64,000 bases of DNA. Source: Agromyces sp. CF514 (GTDB taxonomy: Bacteria; Actinomycetota; Actinomycetes; Actinomycetales; Microbacteriaceae). Positions within the stretch are counted from its first letter, which is position 1. Every line of letters starts with the position of its first letter. The notes below the pieces were generated by a model, which did no database searches, was not told the DNA's origin, and was given only the letters and a program-made list of their open reading frames with translations. The DNA lies in assembly GCF_900113185.1 (NCBI RefSeq), contig NZ_FOZD01000001.1, positions 1,364,001 through 1,428,000 on the forward strand, read 5' to 3'. Made by a program: the position numbers and the translations under genes. Of the stretch, positions 1-7,820 are shown piece after piece.

Positions 1-53
1 AGCGCGTGGTCGAGGTCGGCGGGGTCTGCGGAGAAACGGAATCCGGCGTGCAT
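1..53 (-). CDS. N-terminal end of a GNAT-like acetyltransferase (partial, runs off the left edge)
   Basis: Only the first 17 codons are present, read leftwards from an ATG at 53. The peptide starts MHAGFRFSADPADLDHA, which resembles the opening of small GNAT N-acetyltransferases of the type F-R-F-S-x-D-P-x-x-L-D. No clear ribosome binding site is visible, and the acetyl-CoA site lies outside the window. The assignment rests on the N-terminal pattern alone and is tentative. Confidence 0.4.
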   Translation of the reverse strand, partial: MHAGFRFSADPADLDHA

Positions 54-127
54 CCCACCATCTTCGGGCACTCGGCACGGCCCGCGGCACGCATCGCGGG
101 CCCATTGGCAGGTCATGACCGGTTCCT

Positions 128-161
128 GGCAGGGACCGCACCCGCCAGGTGCGGGCCTGCC
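128..161. terminator. Hairpin terminator after the reductase-like gene
   Basis: GGCAGG and CCGCACC pair with GGTGCGG and CCTGCC around a five-base loop, with a small internal bulge. The hairpin abuts the TAG stop of the minus-strand gene at 161-163, so it probably ends that transcript. There is no U-tract, as is usual for terminators in high-G+C actinobacteria. Confidence 0.6.
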
Positions 162-769
162 TACTTCGACATGTCGAAGCCAGTGACCGCGGGACCCGCA
201 GGTTCGTACACGAGGTGCAGGGCACCGCTCGGAAAGGCGCGCGGCGGCTGCGCGAGGGCGAACGCGGCGGGCACCCCGAACCCGCCGCCGAACAGCCGCT
301 TGCCGGAGCCGAGGGCCACCGGGTAGACGAACAGGTTCAGCCGGTCGACGAGCCCGGCCTCGAGCAGCGAGCGCGCGAGGTCGCCGCTGCCGATCACGTG
401 GATGTCCTCGAAGCGGTCCTTGAGCGCCGCCACCTCGTCGAGGTCGCCGAGCGCGGTGGTGCCGGCCCAGCTCGGATCCGTGAGCGAGCGCGACACGACG
501 AACTTCGGCATCGCGTTGAGCTTCACGGCGATGGGCTCCTCGCCGCGGTACGGCCAGAACCCGGCGAAGATGTCGTACGTGCGGCGACCGAGGAGCAGCG
601 CGTCCATGCGGTCGATGCCCTCGCCGATCGCGGCGCCGTTCTCGTCGTCGAGGTAGTGGCCCTGCCAGCCGCCGAGCGCGAACGCGCCCGACTCGTCCTC
701 GTCGGGACCGCCCGGCCCCTGGTAGACCCCGTCGAGCGTGATGAACAGGTCGACCGTGATGATCCCCAT
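161..769 (-). CDS. RibD C-terminal / dihydrofolate reductase-like protein
   Basis: A 202-residue protein of the RibD_C/DHFR-like fold, used in bacteria for NADPH-dependent reductases and many uncharacterised relatives. The typical opening (ITVDLFITLDGV, residues 4-15), the central LLGRRTYDIFAGFWP (about 59-73) and the late HVIGSGDLARSLLEAGLVD followed by YPVALGSGKRLF are all visible. The start at 769 was preferred to upstream ATGs because GAGGGGG stands six bases before it and the family fold begins there. It is transcribed divergently from the dioxygenase gene at 918. Substrate is unknown; the short stand-alone form argues against a true riboflavin RibD. Confidence 0.8.
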   Translation of the reverse strand: MGIITVDLFITLDGVYQGPGGPDEDESGAFALGGWQGHYLDDENGAAIGEGIDRMDALLLGRRTYDIFAGFWPYRGEEPIAVKLNAMPKFVVSRSLTDPSWAGTTALGDLDEVAALKDRFEDIHVIGSGDLARSLLEAGLVDRLNLFVYPVALGSGKRLFGGGFGVPAAFALAQPPRAFPSGALHLVYEPAGPAVTGFDMSK

Positions 770-917
770 GGCGTACCCCCTCGCATTCCGCGTCGACCGA
801 ACGCCCGGGTGGGATCCGGCGCGACCATCATAGGAAGTCCATGGATGTTCCACAGGGGGTTGCGGGATGCCGCGGCCACACTGGTCGCACGCAGGCCACC
901 GCCCGAAGGAGCAGGAC

Positions 918-1799
918 ATGACGACCGACCCCCGCTGGATCGACGCAGAGGGCAACGAGATCGACGAGGACCACCGCGGACTCGTCTACGACATCCGCAC
1001 GCTCGTCGACCGCCGACGCGCGCTCGGCATCTTCGGCGGGGTCGGGCTCACGGCGCTGCTCGCGGCCTGCGCGGCCGACCCCGAGCCGACGGCGACCGCA
1101 TCGCCGAGCGCGTCGGCCTCGGCATCCGCCACCCCGACGCCCACTCCGAGCGCGACCGCCGCCGCGTCCGGCCCGATCGACGAGGTGCCCGACGAGACCG
1201 GCGGGCCGTACCCCGGCGACGGCTCGAACGGCGTCAACGTGCTCGACGACTCGGGCATCGTGCGCAGCGACATCCGCTCGTCGTTCGGATCGTCGACGAC
1301 GGTCGCGCAGGGCGTGCCGCTCACGATCGCCCTCACGGTGCGCGATGCGGCGACGGGCAGCGCGCTCGTCGGCGCGGGCGTGTACCTCTGGCACTGCGAC
1401 CGCGACGGCGGCTACTCGCTGTACTCGAACGGGCTCGAGAACGAGAACTACCTGCGCGGCGTGCAGGAGACCGACGCGAACGGCACGGTGACGTTCACCT
1501 CGATCTACCCGGCCTGCTACACCGGCCGCTGGCCGCACATCCACTTCGAGGTGTACTCCGACGTCGCGACCGCCGTCGCGAGCGGGCCCATCGTGAAGAC
1601 CTCGCAGATCGCGCTGCCGCAGGAGACCGACGCCGCCGTGTACGCGACCGCCGGCTACGAGCAGAGCGTGCGCAACCTGTCGCAGGTGAGCCTGTCGACC
1701 GACAACGTGTTCAGCGACGACGGCGGCATCCACCAGATCGCGAACATGTCGGGATCGGCCTCGGCCGGGTACGCGGCCGCGCTCACGATCGGGGTGTGA
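918..1799 (+). CDS. Secreted lipoprotein intradiol ring-cleavage dioxygenase-like protein
   Basis: A 293-residue protein of the intradiol (catechol/protocatechuate) dioxygenase superfamily, which cleave aromatic diols with non-haem Fe(III). An Arg-rich segment (DRRRALGIFG) is followed by a hydrophobic stretch and a lipobox LLAAC with Cys51, then a Ser/Thr/Pro/Ala-rich linker to about residue 85, so it is probably Tat-exported and lipid-anchored. The catalytic domain shows TGGPYPG, YLWHCDRDGGYS and RWPHIHFEVY, supplying the expected Tyr and His iron ligands. AAGGAG lies seven bases before the ATG. No other aromatic-degradation gene is nearby, so the extracellular substrate is unknown. Confidence 0.85.
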   Translation: MTTDPRWIDAEGNEIDEDHRGLVYDIRTLVDRRRALGIFGGVGLTALLAACAADPEPTATASPSASASASATPTPTPSATAAASGPIDEVPDETGGPYPGDGSNGVNVLDDSGIVRSDIRSSFGSSTTVAQGVPLTIALTVRDAATGSALVGAGVYLWHCDRDGGYSLYSNGLENENYLRGVQETDANGTVTFTSIYPACYTGRWPHIHFEVYSDVATAVASGPIVKTSQIALPQETDAAVYATAGYEQSVRNLSQVSLSTDNVFSDDGGIHQIANMSGSASAGYAAALTIGV

Positions 1800-1851
1800 C
1801 CGGCGCCGCGTTCGCCGGGCGAGCGGATGCCGGTGGCGGCCGCCCGCGCGG

Positions 1852-2319
1852 TCAGCGGGCGCGGAACCGGCGAACGGCCTCGGTCGCGACCTCGTGGTCG
1901 ATCACGTCGGGCTCGCCCGACACGGTGATCGTGCCCACGAGCTCGCCGTCGACCCGGATCGGCAGCGAGCCGCCGTGCGCCCGGTAGATGTCGTGGTCGA
2001 CGTCGTCGCGCTCGTCGAACGGCGTGCCGGCCTCCTCATGGCGGCGGCGCACGAGCAGCGACGGCTCGCCGAAGCGCTCGACGACCGCGGCCTTGCCGGC
2101 CAGCCACTCGTCGTTCTCGCGCCCGGTCTCGCGCAGTTTCGCCTGGAACACGACGTCGCCGCGCAGCACGATGCGCACCGCGAGGTTCAGGTGCCGCTTG
2201 CGGATCACCTCGATGGCCGTGACGCCGAGGTCTACCGCATCGTCGTTGACGAACGAGGGCACGTCGAGCTGCGGCTGGGCTTCGAGATCGGCGATGGTGA
2301 AGACGGGAAGTTCGGACAT
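1852..2319 (-). CDS. UPF0303 / GlcG-HbpS-like protein
   Basis: A 155-residue protein matching the UPF0303 family, related to the haem-degrading GlcG/HbpS fold. Recognisable blocks are the N-terminal MSELPVFTIADLEAQ, a middle ALNLAVRIVLRGDVVFQ-like strand and HEEAGTPFDERDDVDHDIYRAHGGSLPIRV. AGGAG stands five bases before the ATG at 2319. It converges on the dioxygenase with a 52-base gap holding GC-rich dyads. It is cytoplasmic with no signal peptide. A role in haem or small-molecule binding is a family inference only. Confidence 0.75.
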   Translation of the reverse strand: MSELPVFTIADLEAQPQLDVPSFVNDDAVDLGVTAIEVIRKRHLNLAVRIVLRGDVVFQAKLRETGRENDEWLAGKAAVVERFGEPSLLVRRRHEEAGTPFDERDDVDHDIYRAHGGSLPIRVDGELVGTITVSGEPDVIDHEVATEAVRRFRAR

Positions 2320-2515
2320 ACGACTCCTAGGAACGGGTTCGCCCAGAGTAGTGGCGCGTGCTGCGGCGGGCGAGTCCCACGTCCGCGGGGTGTGTCGCGC
2401 AGGGTCACGCCGGGCGACGGCCGCTTCGGCTGCTCGGCGCGATCCGACCTCGCCACGGCACCCGCCGCCGCACGCGCCATCGCTCGGTGTCGGACGTCGG
2501 TGCGAGACTGGCCGG

Positions 2516-4045
2516 GTGCTGCTCGCAGAGCTCGTCACCACCGCCCAGACCGTCACCGCCACGCGCTCGCGCCTGGCGAAGATCGAGGCGCTCGCCGACC
2601 TGCTGGGCCGGCTCGAGCCCGACGAGGTCGTGCCAGCCGTCGGCCTGCTCGTGGGCAAGCCGCGTCAGGGGCGCCTCGGCGTCGGTTGGCGCGGCGTCGC
2701 GTCGGCCACGGCGTCGACTGAGCCCGCGGCCGAGGCCACGCTCACCATCGACGGGCTCGATACCGCGTTCGAACGGCTGGCCGCGGCATCCGGCACCGGA
2801 TCGAGCCTCGACCGCACGCGCGAGCTGCACGACCTGCTCACGGCCGCGACAGCCGACGAGCAGGAGTTCATCGCACGGGCGCTGCTCGGCGAGATGCGCA
2901 CGGGCGCGCTCGAGGGCGTGCTCGCCGACGCGGTAGCGAAGGCGGCCGACCGGCAGGCCGCGAGCGTGCGCCGAGCGGCCATGCTGCAGGGCGACCTCGG
3001 CGCCACGGCGCTGCTCGCGCTCACGGGCACGGCCGACGAGCTCGAGGCCGTCGGGCTCGTGGTCGGGCGCCCGGTGCAGCCCATGCTCGCCGCGACCGCT
3101 GCGAGTGCCGCCGCGGCCGTCGAGACGACCGGCGAGGCCTCAGTCGAGTACAAGCTCGACGGCGCGCGCATCCAGGTGCATCGCCGCGGCGACGAGGTGC
3201 GCGTGTTCACCCGCAACCTCGCCGACGTGACGCACCGGCTGCCCGAGGTCGTCGACGTCGTGCGGGCGCTCCCCGTGCGCGACGTGATCCTCGACGGCGA
3301 GACGCTCGCACTCGACGAAGACGGCGGTCCCCGTCCGTTCCAAGAGACGATGTCGCGCTTCGGCGCCGATGCCGCGCGCGAGACCCTGCTGCATCCGTGG
3401 TTCTTCGACGTGCTGCACGTCGACGGACGCGACCTGCTCGACGAGCCGCTGTCGACGCGCATCGCGGAACTCGCGCGCATCGCCCCCGACCACCGCATCC
3501 CTGGCGAGGTCACGGCCGATCCAGAGGTCGCCGAACGGGTCTCGCGCGACGCGCTCGCCGCGGGCCAGGAGGGCGTCGTCGTGAAGGCGATCGAAGCGCC
3601 GTACGCCGCCGGGCGCCGCGGCGCGAGCTGGATCAAGGTCAAGCCCGTGCACACCTACGACCTCGTGGTGCTGGCCTGCGAATGGGGCTCGGGGCGGCGC
3701 ACCGGGCTGCTCTCGAACCTGCACCTCGGGGCGCTCGACGCGGTCGGCGAGTTCGGCGAGCCCGGCTCCTTCGTCATGGTCGGCAAGACGTTCAAGGGGC
3801 TCACCGACGAGCTGCTGCGCTGGCAGACCGCGCGGTTCCCCGAGATCGAGACCCGGCGCACCGCGAACACGGTCTTCGTCGAGCCCGTCACGGTGGTCGA
3901 GATCGCGATCGACGGCGTGCAGCGCTCGAGCCGCTACCCGGGCGGCATCGCGCTGCGCTTCGCCAGGGTGAAGCGCTACCGCGACGACAAGCCGGCGGCC
4001 GAGGCCGACACGATCCAGACGCTGCGCGGGCTGCTGCGCGGCTAG
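2516..4045 (+). CDS. ligB: ATP-dependent DNA ligase (LigB type)
   Basis: A 509-residue ligase, the length of the actinobacterial LigB family (mycobacterial LigB is similar). An N-terminal DNA-binding domain (about 1-190) precedes the nucleotidyltransferase domain with motif I EYKLDGAR, whose adenylated lysine is Lys213, then FTRNLADVTHRLPE, the DGETLA motif and WIKVKP, and finally an OB-fold domain. It seals nicks using ATP and is accessory to the NAD-dependent LigA. I chose the GTG at 2516 because the fold begins there and a GAGACT hexamer lies six bases upstream, compatible with a leaderless mRNA; no ribosome binding site is seen. Cytoplasmic. Confidence 0.9.
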   Translation: MLLAELVTTAQTVTATRSRLAKIEALADLLGRLEPDEVVPAVGLLVGKPRQGRLGVGWRGVASATASTEPAAEATLTIDGLDTAFERLAAASGTGSSLDRTRELHDLLTAATADEQEFIARALLGEMRTGALEGVLADAVAKAADRQAASVRRAAMLQGDLGATALLALTGTADELEAVGLVVGRPVQPMLAATAASAAAAVETTGEASVEYKLDGARIQVHRRGDEVRVFTRNLADVTHRLPEVVDVVRALPVRDVILDGETLALDEDGGPRPFQETMSRFGADAARETLLHPWFFDVLHVDGRDLLDEPLSTRIAELARIAPDHRIPGEVTADPEVAERVSRDALAAGQEGVVVKAIEAPYAAGRRGASWIKVKPVHTYDLVVLACEWGSGRRTGLLSNLHLGALDAVGEFGEPGSFVMVGKTFKGLTDELLRWQTARFPEIETRRTANTVFVEPVTVVEIAIDGVQRSSRYPGGIALRFARVKRYRDDKPAAEADTIQTLRGLLRG

Positions 4046-4082
4046 CCGCCGCCAGTGCTCCTCGACTGCCCGTGGCGGCCGG

Positions 4083-4140
4083 TGCGCGTCCGGCGTAGCC
4101 TGCGCGTATCCGGCGAACCCTGCGCGTGTCCGGCCAACCT
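4083..4140 (+). repeat. Three-copy imperfect tandem repeat (18-20 bp) upstream of the VOC gene
   Basis: Three consecutive units begin TGCGCG, continue TCCGGC and end in AGCC, AACCC or AACCT; the first copy is two bases shorter. The array fills the space between the ligase stop and the ribosome binding site of the next gene. The first copy contains TAGCCT, a possible -10 hexamer, so the repeats may have multiplied promoter material. Confidence 0.6.
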
Positions 4141-4151
4141 TGGGGGAGATC

Positions 4152-4592
4152 ATGGCAAGCCTCGTGGTGCACTTCGAGATCCACGCGTCGGAGCCGCAGC
4201 GGCTCATCGACTTCTACTCCGAACTGCTCGGGTGGCAGTTCACGCAGTTCGGCGACGTGCCGTACTGGTCGATCGACACGGGCGAGGGGGCGATCGGCAA
4301 CGTCGCCGGCGAGCCGGGCCTCGGCATCAACGGCGGGCTCACGCAGCGCATGGGGCCGAAGCCCGAGATCGGCGCGCCCGTGACCGGGGCCGACATCGTG
4401 ATCGGCGTCGAGGACATCGACGCGACCTTCGCGAGGGGCCTCGAGCTGGGCGCGATCGAGGCGCTGCCGCTCGACGACATGCAGGGCATCGGGCGGGTCG
4501 GTTACCTGCTCGACCCCGACCACAACGTGTTCGGACTCATCTCGCCGATCCTCTCCGACGGCACGAGCACGATGGCACCCGACGCCGACTGA
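4152..4592 (+). CDS. VOC (glyoxalase/bleomycin-resistance fold) family protein
   Basis: A 146-residue protein with two beta-alpha-beta-beta-beta halves. The N-terminal half reads VVHFEIHASEPQRLIDFYSELLGWQF with GINGGL; the C-terminal half reads VIGVEDIDATFARGLELGA and ends YLLDPDHNVFGLISP. These are hallmarks of vicinal-oxygen-chelate proteins. GGGGGAG immediately precedes ATC-ATG, which fixes the start at 4152. Members range from isomerases to drug-binding proteins; neighbours give no clue to the substrate. Cytoplasmic. Confidence 0.85.
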   Translation: MASLVVHFEIHASEPQRLIDFYSELLGWQFTQFGDVPYWSIDTGEGAIGNVAGEPGLGINGGLTQRMGPKPEIGAPVTGADIVIGVEDIDATFARGLELGAIEALPLDDMQGIGRVGYLLDPDHNVFGLISPILSDGTSTMAPDAD

Positions 4593-4701
4593 CCGCGGCA
4601 TCCGCGAGCTCGAGCCGCGCCGGATCACGGTCCTGCAACGACCTGCTTCGTGCACACGCGTGCGCAGGATCCGCTCAGCCGTGCGCTCATATGCTGGAAC
4701 G

Positions 4702-5313
4702 ATGCTCGCCCTCATCCGCCACGGCCAGACCGACTGGAACTTCGACGGACGACTGCAGGGCCGAACGGACATCCCGCTCAACGAGGTGGGGCGCGCACAG
4801 GCGCGGGCCGCCGCCGCCGATTTCGCCGGCGGCTACTGGGAGGCCGTCGTGAGCTCCTCGCTCGGGCGTGCCCGCGAGACGGCGTCGATCCTGGCCGATG
4901 CGCTCGACCTGCCGTTCACCGGCACCTACGACGAGCTCGTCGAGCAGGAGTACGGCGAGGCAGAGGGCATCACGTCGAGCGAGCTCGCGGCGCGCTGGCC
5001 CGACCGGGTGATCCCGGGCAAGGAGGCCGACCGCGAGGTCGCTGCGCGCGGGGTGCGCGGACTGCACCGCATCGCCGCCGACCACGAGGGCCGGCCCGTG
5101 CTCGCCGTCGCCCACGGGGCCTTCATCCGGCACACGCTCGCGGCCATCTCCGGCCACGACCCGCGCCACTATCCGCGCTTCGACAACCTGTCGTCGTCGG
5201 TCGTGCAGTTCGCGAACGCGGCATGGCACGTCCGCTCGATCGGCGACGTGCCCTACCTCGAGGCGGCCGTCGCCATCGAGCGTCGAGCGGCCGAGGCCGA
5301 GCGCGCCGCGTAA
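4702..5313 (+). CDS. Histidine phosphatase (phosphoglycerate mutase-like) family protein
   Basis: A 203-residue member of the histidine phosphatase superfamily. The phospho-accepting RHG is at the very N terminus (LIRHGQTDWN, His7), SSLGRARETA follows, and the second catalytic histidine is His138 in AVAHGAFIRH. The ATG at 4702 gives the family-typical N terminus; TATGCT stands six bases before it with no Shine-Dalgarno, so the message is probably leaderless. True glycolytic mutases are longer, so this is more likely a general sugar- or metabolite-phosphate phosphatase. Confidence 0.85.
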   Translation: MLALIRHGQTDWNFDGRLQGRTDIPLNEVGRAQARAAAADFAGGYWEAVVSSSLGRARETASILADALDLPFTGTYDELVEQEYGEAEGITSSELAARWPDRVIPGKEADREVAARGVRGLHRIAADHEGRPVLAVAHGAFIRHTLAAISGHDPRHYPRFDNLSSSVVQFANAAWHVRSIGDVPYLEAAVAIERRAAEAERAA

Positions 5314-5478
5314 CCGCTGCTGACGGCCGCTGCCGCTGCCGCTGCCGCGCCGATCGTGGTGCGGGCTCGACCGGTGTCCGCCGGGTTCGGCCGACTCGTG
5401 CGTGACGTTCGTGTTGCGGTTGGGAGTCGAATCGCGCGCCGAGGCGCCGCGCCCGCGACGCAGACGTAGACTCCGAAA

Positions 5479-6033
5479 ATGGAGGCACCCGGCAGCACGA
5501 CCCTGGTCGTGGTCGGCGACGAGGCGTCGCAGGCCATCCGCTCGCTCGAGCGCTTCGCGAACGTGCAGGCGGCCAGCCTGACCGACGCGAGCGACGACGA
5601 GGTCGCGCGCTGGTCGGCCGCCGCATCGGCGCCGTACGTGGTGCACGACCACGACCCGCTCGGCCATGTGGCCGCGGCCTGGGTCGAGTTCTTCGACGAC
5701 CAGTCGACGTTCGGCGTGCTCGAGCTCGAGATCGAACGCGCGATGGATGCCGCGGGCCGCCGCGAGATCGCGGTGCCCGACTACTACGTGGTGCTGCACC
5801 CCGAGGTGCTGCCCGTCACGTGGAAGCACTGGTGGCTCGGCGTGCTCGCCGCGGAGTCGCCGACGCGCGTCATCCCGTGGCCAGCGGCCGACGCCTCGCT
5901 CGCGGCCCTGCTGCGGCGGCTGCCGACCGGACGCGCCTGGCCAGATGTCCATGCGTGGCTGCCTCGCGTGCCGATGTCCGTGCCCGACCGGGTCGGACTG
6001 CAGCCGGTCGACGCGCCGACTGAAGAGGTCTGA
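5479..6033 (+). CDS. Hypothetical protein
   Basis: A 184-residue soluble protein that I do not recognise. It has no signal peptide or membrane segment. It is acidic early on, with a Trp-rich centre (VTWKHWWLGVLA) and a proline-rich C-terminal third. The motif VVHDHDPLGHVAAAWVEFFDDQS is conspicuous for clustered His and Asp. TAGACT stands six bases before the ATG, so transcription is probably leaderless. Codon usage matches neighbours, supporting a real gene. Confidence 0.7.
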   Translation: MEAPGSTTLVVVGDEASQAIRSLERFANVQAASLTDASDDEVARWSAAASAPYVVHDHDPLGHVAAAWVEFFDDQSTFGVLELEIERAMDAAGRREIAVPDYYVVLHPEVLPVTWKHWWLGVLAAESPTRVIPWPAADASLAALLRRLPTGRAWPDVHAWLPRVPMSVPDRVGLQPVDAPTEEV

Positions 6034-6054
6034 ACCCTCGGCGCCCGACGCGCC

Positions 6055-6087
6055 GATGCCCGCCCCGGCTCGGCCGGTGCGGGCATC
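6055..6087. terminator. Bidirectional terminator between convergent genes
   Basis: GATGCCCGC pairs with GCGGGCATC (nine bases), and the 15-base intervening segment can form a further small GC stem. It lies between the stop of the hypothetical gene at 6033 and the stop of the hydrolase gene at 6125, so it can serve both strands. Confidence 0.6.
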
Positions 6088-6124
6088 GTGTGGTGCGGTG
6101 CGAGCGGTGCGACGCGGCATCCGC

Positions 6125-6955
6125 TCACACGGTCGCGGCGTTGGTGTCGTGCGCCTCGGCCCAGGCGAGGGCGTCTGCGGCGACCTCCTGCCAGCCGTCC
6201 TGGCTGACGATGCGGTGCGTGCGGCCCGCGTACTCCTTGTACTCGACGAGCGAGGGGCTGCCCGACGCCCGGTACTTCTTGAGGATCGCCTTGCCGATGG
6301 CCGGCGGCACGACGTGGTCGATCTCGCCCGTGATGATGAGCAGGGGAGCGCGGTCGGTCTTGCCGTAGTTCACGTGCGTCACGCCGCCCTTCTCGTTGAA
6401 CGCCGCGGCCACGCCCTCGAAGAACACCCGGTTGTACGAGTTCACCGCGTACTGCTCCCAGAGCGCGTCGGACGCCTCGCGGCTGAGGTCGTTGCCGAAC
6501 GTGAAGTGGAAGTGGGCCTTCGAGATCGGCTTGGCGCCGTTCTTACCGAACGGGTTCGAGAGGATCGGGAACCCGGTGCGGAGGGTCGACGGCGGCAGGG
6601 TCGTGATGCCGGCGGTCTGGCCGGGGGTGACGGCGACGTAGGCCGAGCCGAGGTCGCGGTCGGCGAGCATCTGGATGAGCACGCCGCCGAACGAGTGGCC
6701 CATGATGATCGGCTTCACGGGCAGTTCGCGGATGATGCGCTCGTAGTGATCGGCGATCTCGAAGAGGCCGACGCCCTTGAGCGCCTCGGGGTTCGAGCGG
6801 ATGTCGGCGACGTCGCGGTCGTCGATGCCGGGCCATCCCGGGCGGATCACGCGGTGGCCGCGGGCCTCGAAGTACTCGGCCCAGGTGTCCCAGCTCTTGG
6901 GGGTCATCCAGAGGCCGTGGACGAGGACGATCGGGGTCTTGTCGGTGGTGGTCAT
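6125..6955 (-). CDS. Alpha/beta hydrolase
   Basis: A 276-residue alpha/beta hydrolase. The oxyanion-hole region VLVHGLWM is at residues 10-17, the nucleophile elbow GHSFGG has Ser88, and likely acid and base residues are the Asp in ITGEIDHVVPP and the His in AGRTHRIV. AAGGAG stands eight bases before the ATG at 6955. It is transcribed divergently from a TetR gene across a 153-base region holding two copies of one operator, so the TetR protein probably represses it. No signal peptide. The substrate is unknown; a hydrophobic ester or lactone that also binds the regulator is plausible. Confidence 0.85.
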   Translation of the reverse strand: MTTTDKTPIVLVHGLWMTPKSWDTWAEYFEARGHRVIRPGWPGIDDRDVADIRSNPEALKGVGLFEIADHYERIIRELPVKPIIMGHSFGGVLIQMLADRDLGSAYVAVTPGQTAGITTLPPSTLRTGFPILSNPFGKNGAKPISKAHFHFTFGNDLSREASDALWEQYAVNSYNRVFFEGVAAAFNEKGGVTHVNYGKTDRAPLLIITGEIDHVVPPAIGKAILKKYRASGSPSLVEYKEYAGRTHRIVSQDGWQEVAADALAWAEAHDTNAATV

Positions 6956-7012
6956 GATGCCTGCTCCTTGTGTGTTCCGGTGTCCCGGTGTTCGCGGTGA
7001 CCGTTCCGTAAG

Positions 7013-7097
7013 TAGAACGATCGGTCTGCTTTCTGGTATTCCCGAATGTAGACCCGTTCCGATGCGGATGTCAAGCAAAAAGAGAAAGATCGTTCTA
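7013..7097. promoter_or_regulatory. Two inverted copies of a TetR-type operator in the hydrolase/TetR divergent promoter
   Basis: TAGAACGATCGGTCT at 7013-7027 (plus strand) and TAGAACGATCTTTCT at 7083-7097 (minus strand) match at 13 of 15 positions. One lies toward each gene. The downstream copy overlaps TATCAT at 7096-7101, which stands seven bases before the ATG of the TetR gene and fits a -10 element. This layout fits repression of both genes by the TetR protein. Confidence 0.7.
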
Positions 7098-7108
7098 TCA
7101 TTTACTTC

Positions 7109-7690
7109 ATGGCAACACGAACGACCTCTTCAGGCACCTCGGTGGCGCGCGAGAAGCTGCTCGCCACGGCGACCGAGCTCTTCTATCGCGAGGGCATCCA
7201 TGCCGTCGGCGTCGACCGCATCATCGGCGAGGCCGGCGTCACGCGTGCCACGTTCTACCGGCACTTCCCGGGCAAGGAGGACCTCGTCGAGGCCTACCTC
7301 GGGGTCGAGGACGCCACGATCCGTGAGGCGTTCGCGCGTGCGGGCGAGGCGACCGACGACCCCGAGCGGCTGCTCGAACTCGTCATCGAGGGGCTCGCAG
7401 ACGACGTCTCGCGCCTGCACACGCGGGGGTGCCCGTTCATCAATGCCGCGGCCGAGTACCCCGAGGCGGGCAGCGGCGTGCGCGTCGCCGTGGCGGAGCA
7501 CCGCGCCTGGTTCCGCGACACCCTCGAGGCGCTGCTCACCGGCGCGGGTGCGAGCGACCCCGACCTCGCGGCCGGGCAGCTCGTGCTCCTCCGCGACGCC
7601 GCCATGGTCGGCGGCTACCTCGACGGCTGGGAGCGCGTGCGGCCCGCGTTCGTCGGCGCCGCGCGCCGCGCGGCCGGTCTCGAGGGCTGA
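7109..7690 (+). CDS. TetR/AcrR family transcriptional regulator
   Basis: A 193-residue regulator. The N-terminal helix-turn-helix region spans roughly residues 14-62 (REKLLATATELFYREGIHAV through GVTRATFYRHFPGKEDLVE). The C-terminal ligand domain contains RGCPFINAAAEYPE, typical of a TetR subgroup. It is divergent from the alpha/beta hydrolase and probably controls it and itself through the two matching 15-bp sites between them. TATCAT seven bases before the ATG, and no Shine-Dalgarno, indicate a leaderless transcript. Confidence 0.9.
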   Translation: MATRTTSSGTSVAREKLLATATELFYREGIHAVGVDRIIGEAGVTRATFYRHFPGKEDLVEAYLGVEDATIREAFARAGEATDDPERLLELVIEGLADDVSRLHTRGCPFINAAAEYPEAGSGVRVAVAEHRAWFRDTLEALLTGAGASDPDLAAGQLVLLRDAAMVGGYLDGWERVRPAFVGAARRAAGLEG

Positions 7691-7820
7691 CGCCCGCCCG
7701 CGGCATCCGCTCGCTCGCCGCCCTCTGTGGCAGCCTGTGTCGCCCCGACTTCGCGACGCTCAGGTCGCGGCGCTATCGTCGTTGCAGCCACCCCACCCTC
7801 CGGAAGGACTCCACCGCGCG

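Noticed and set aside
149-1987. A 612-codon plus-strand frame across the left end
   Set aside because: It overlaps the reductase-like gene antisense and the dioxygenase in another frame, with Arg-rich low-complexity content.
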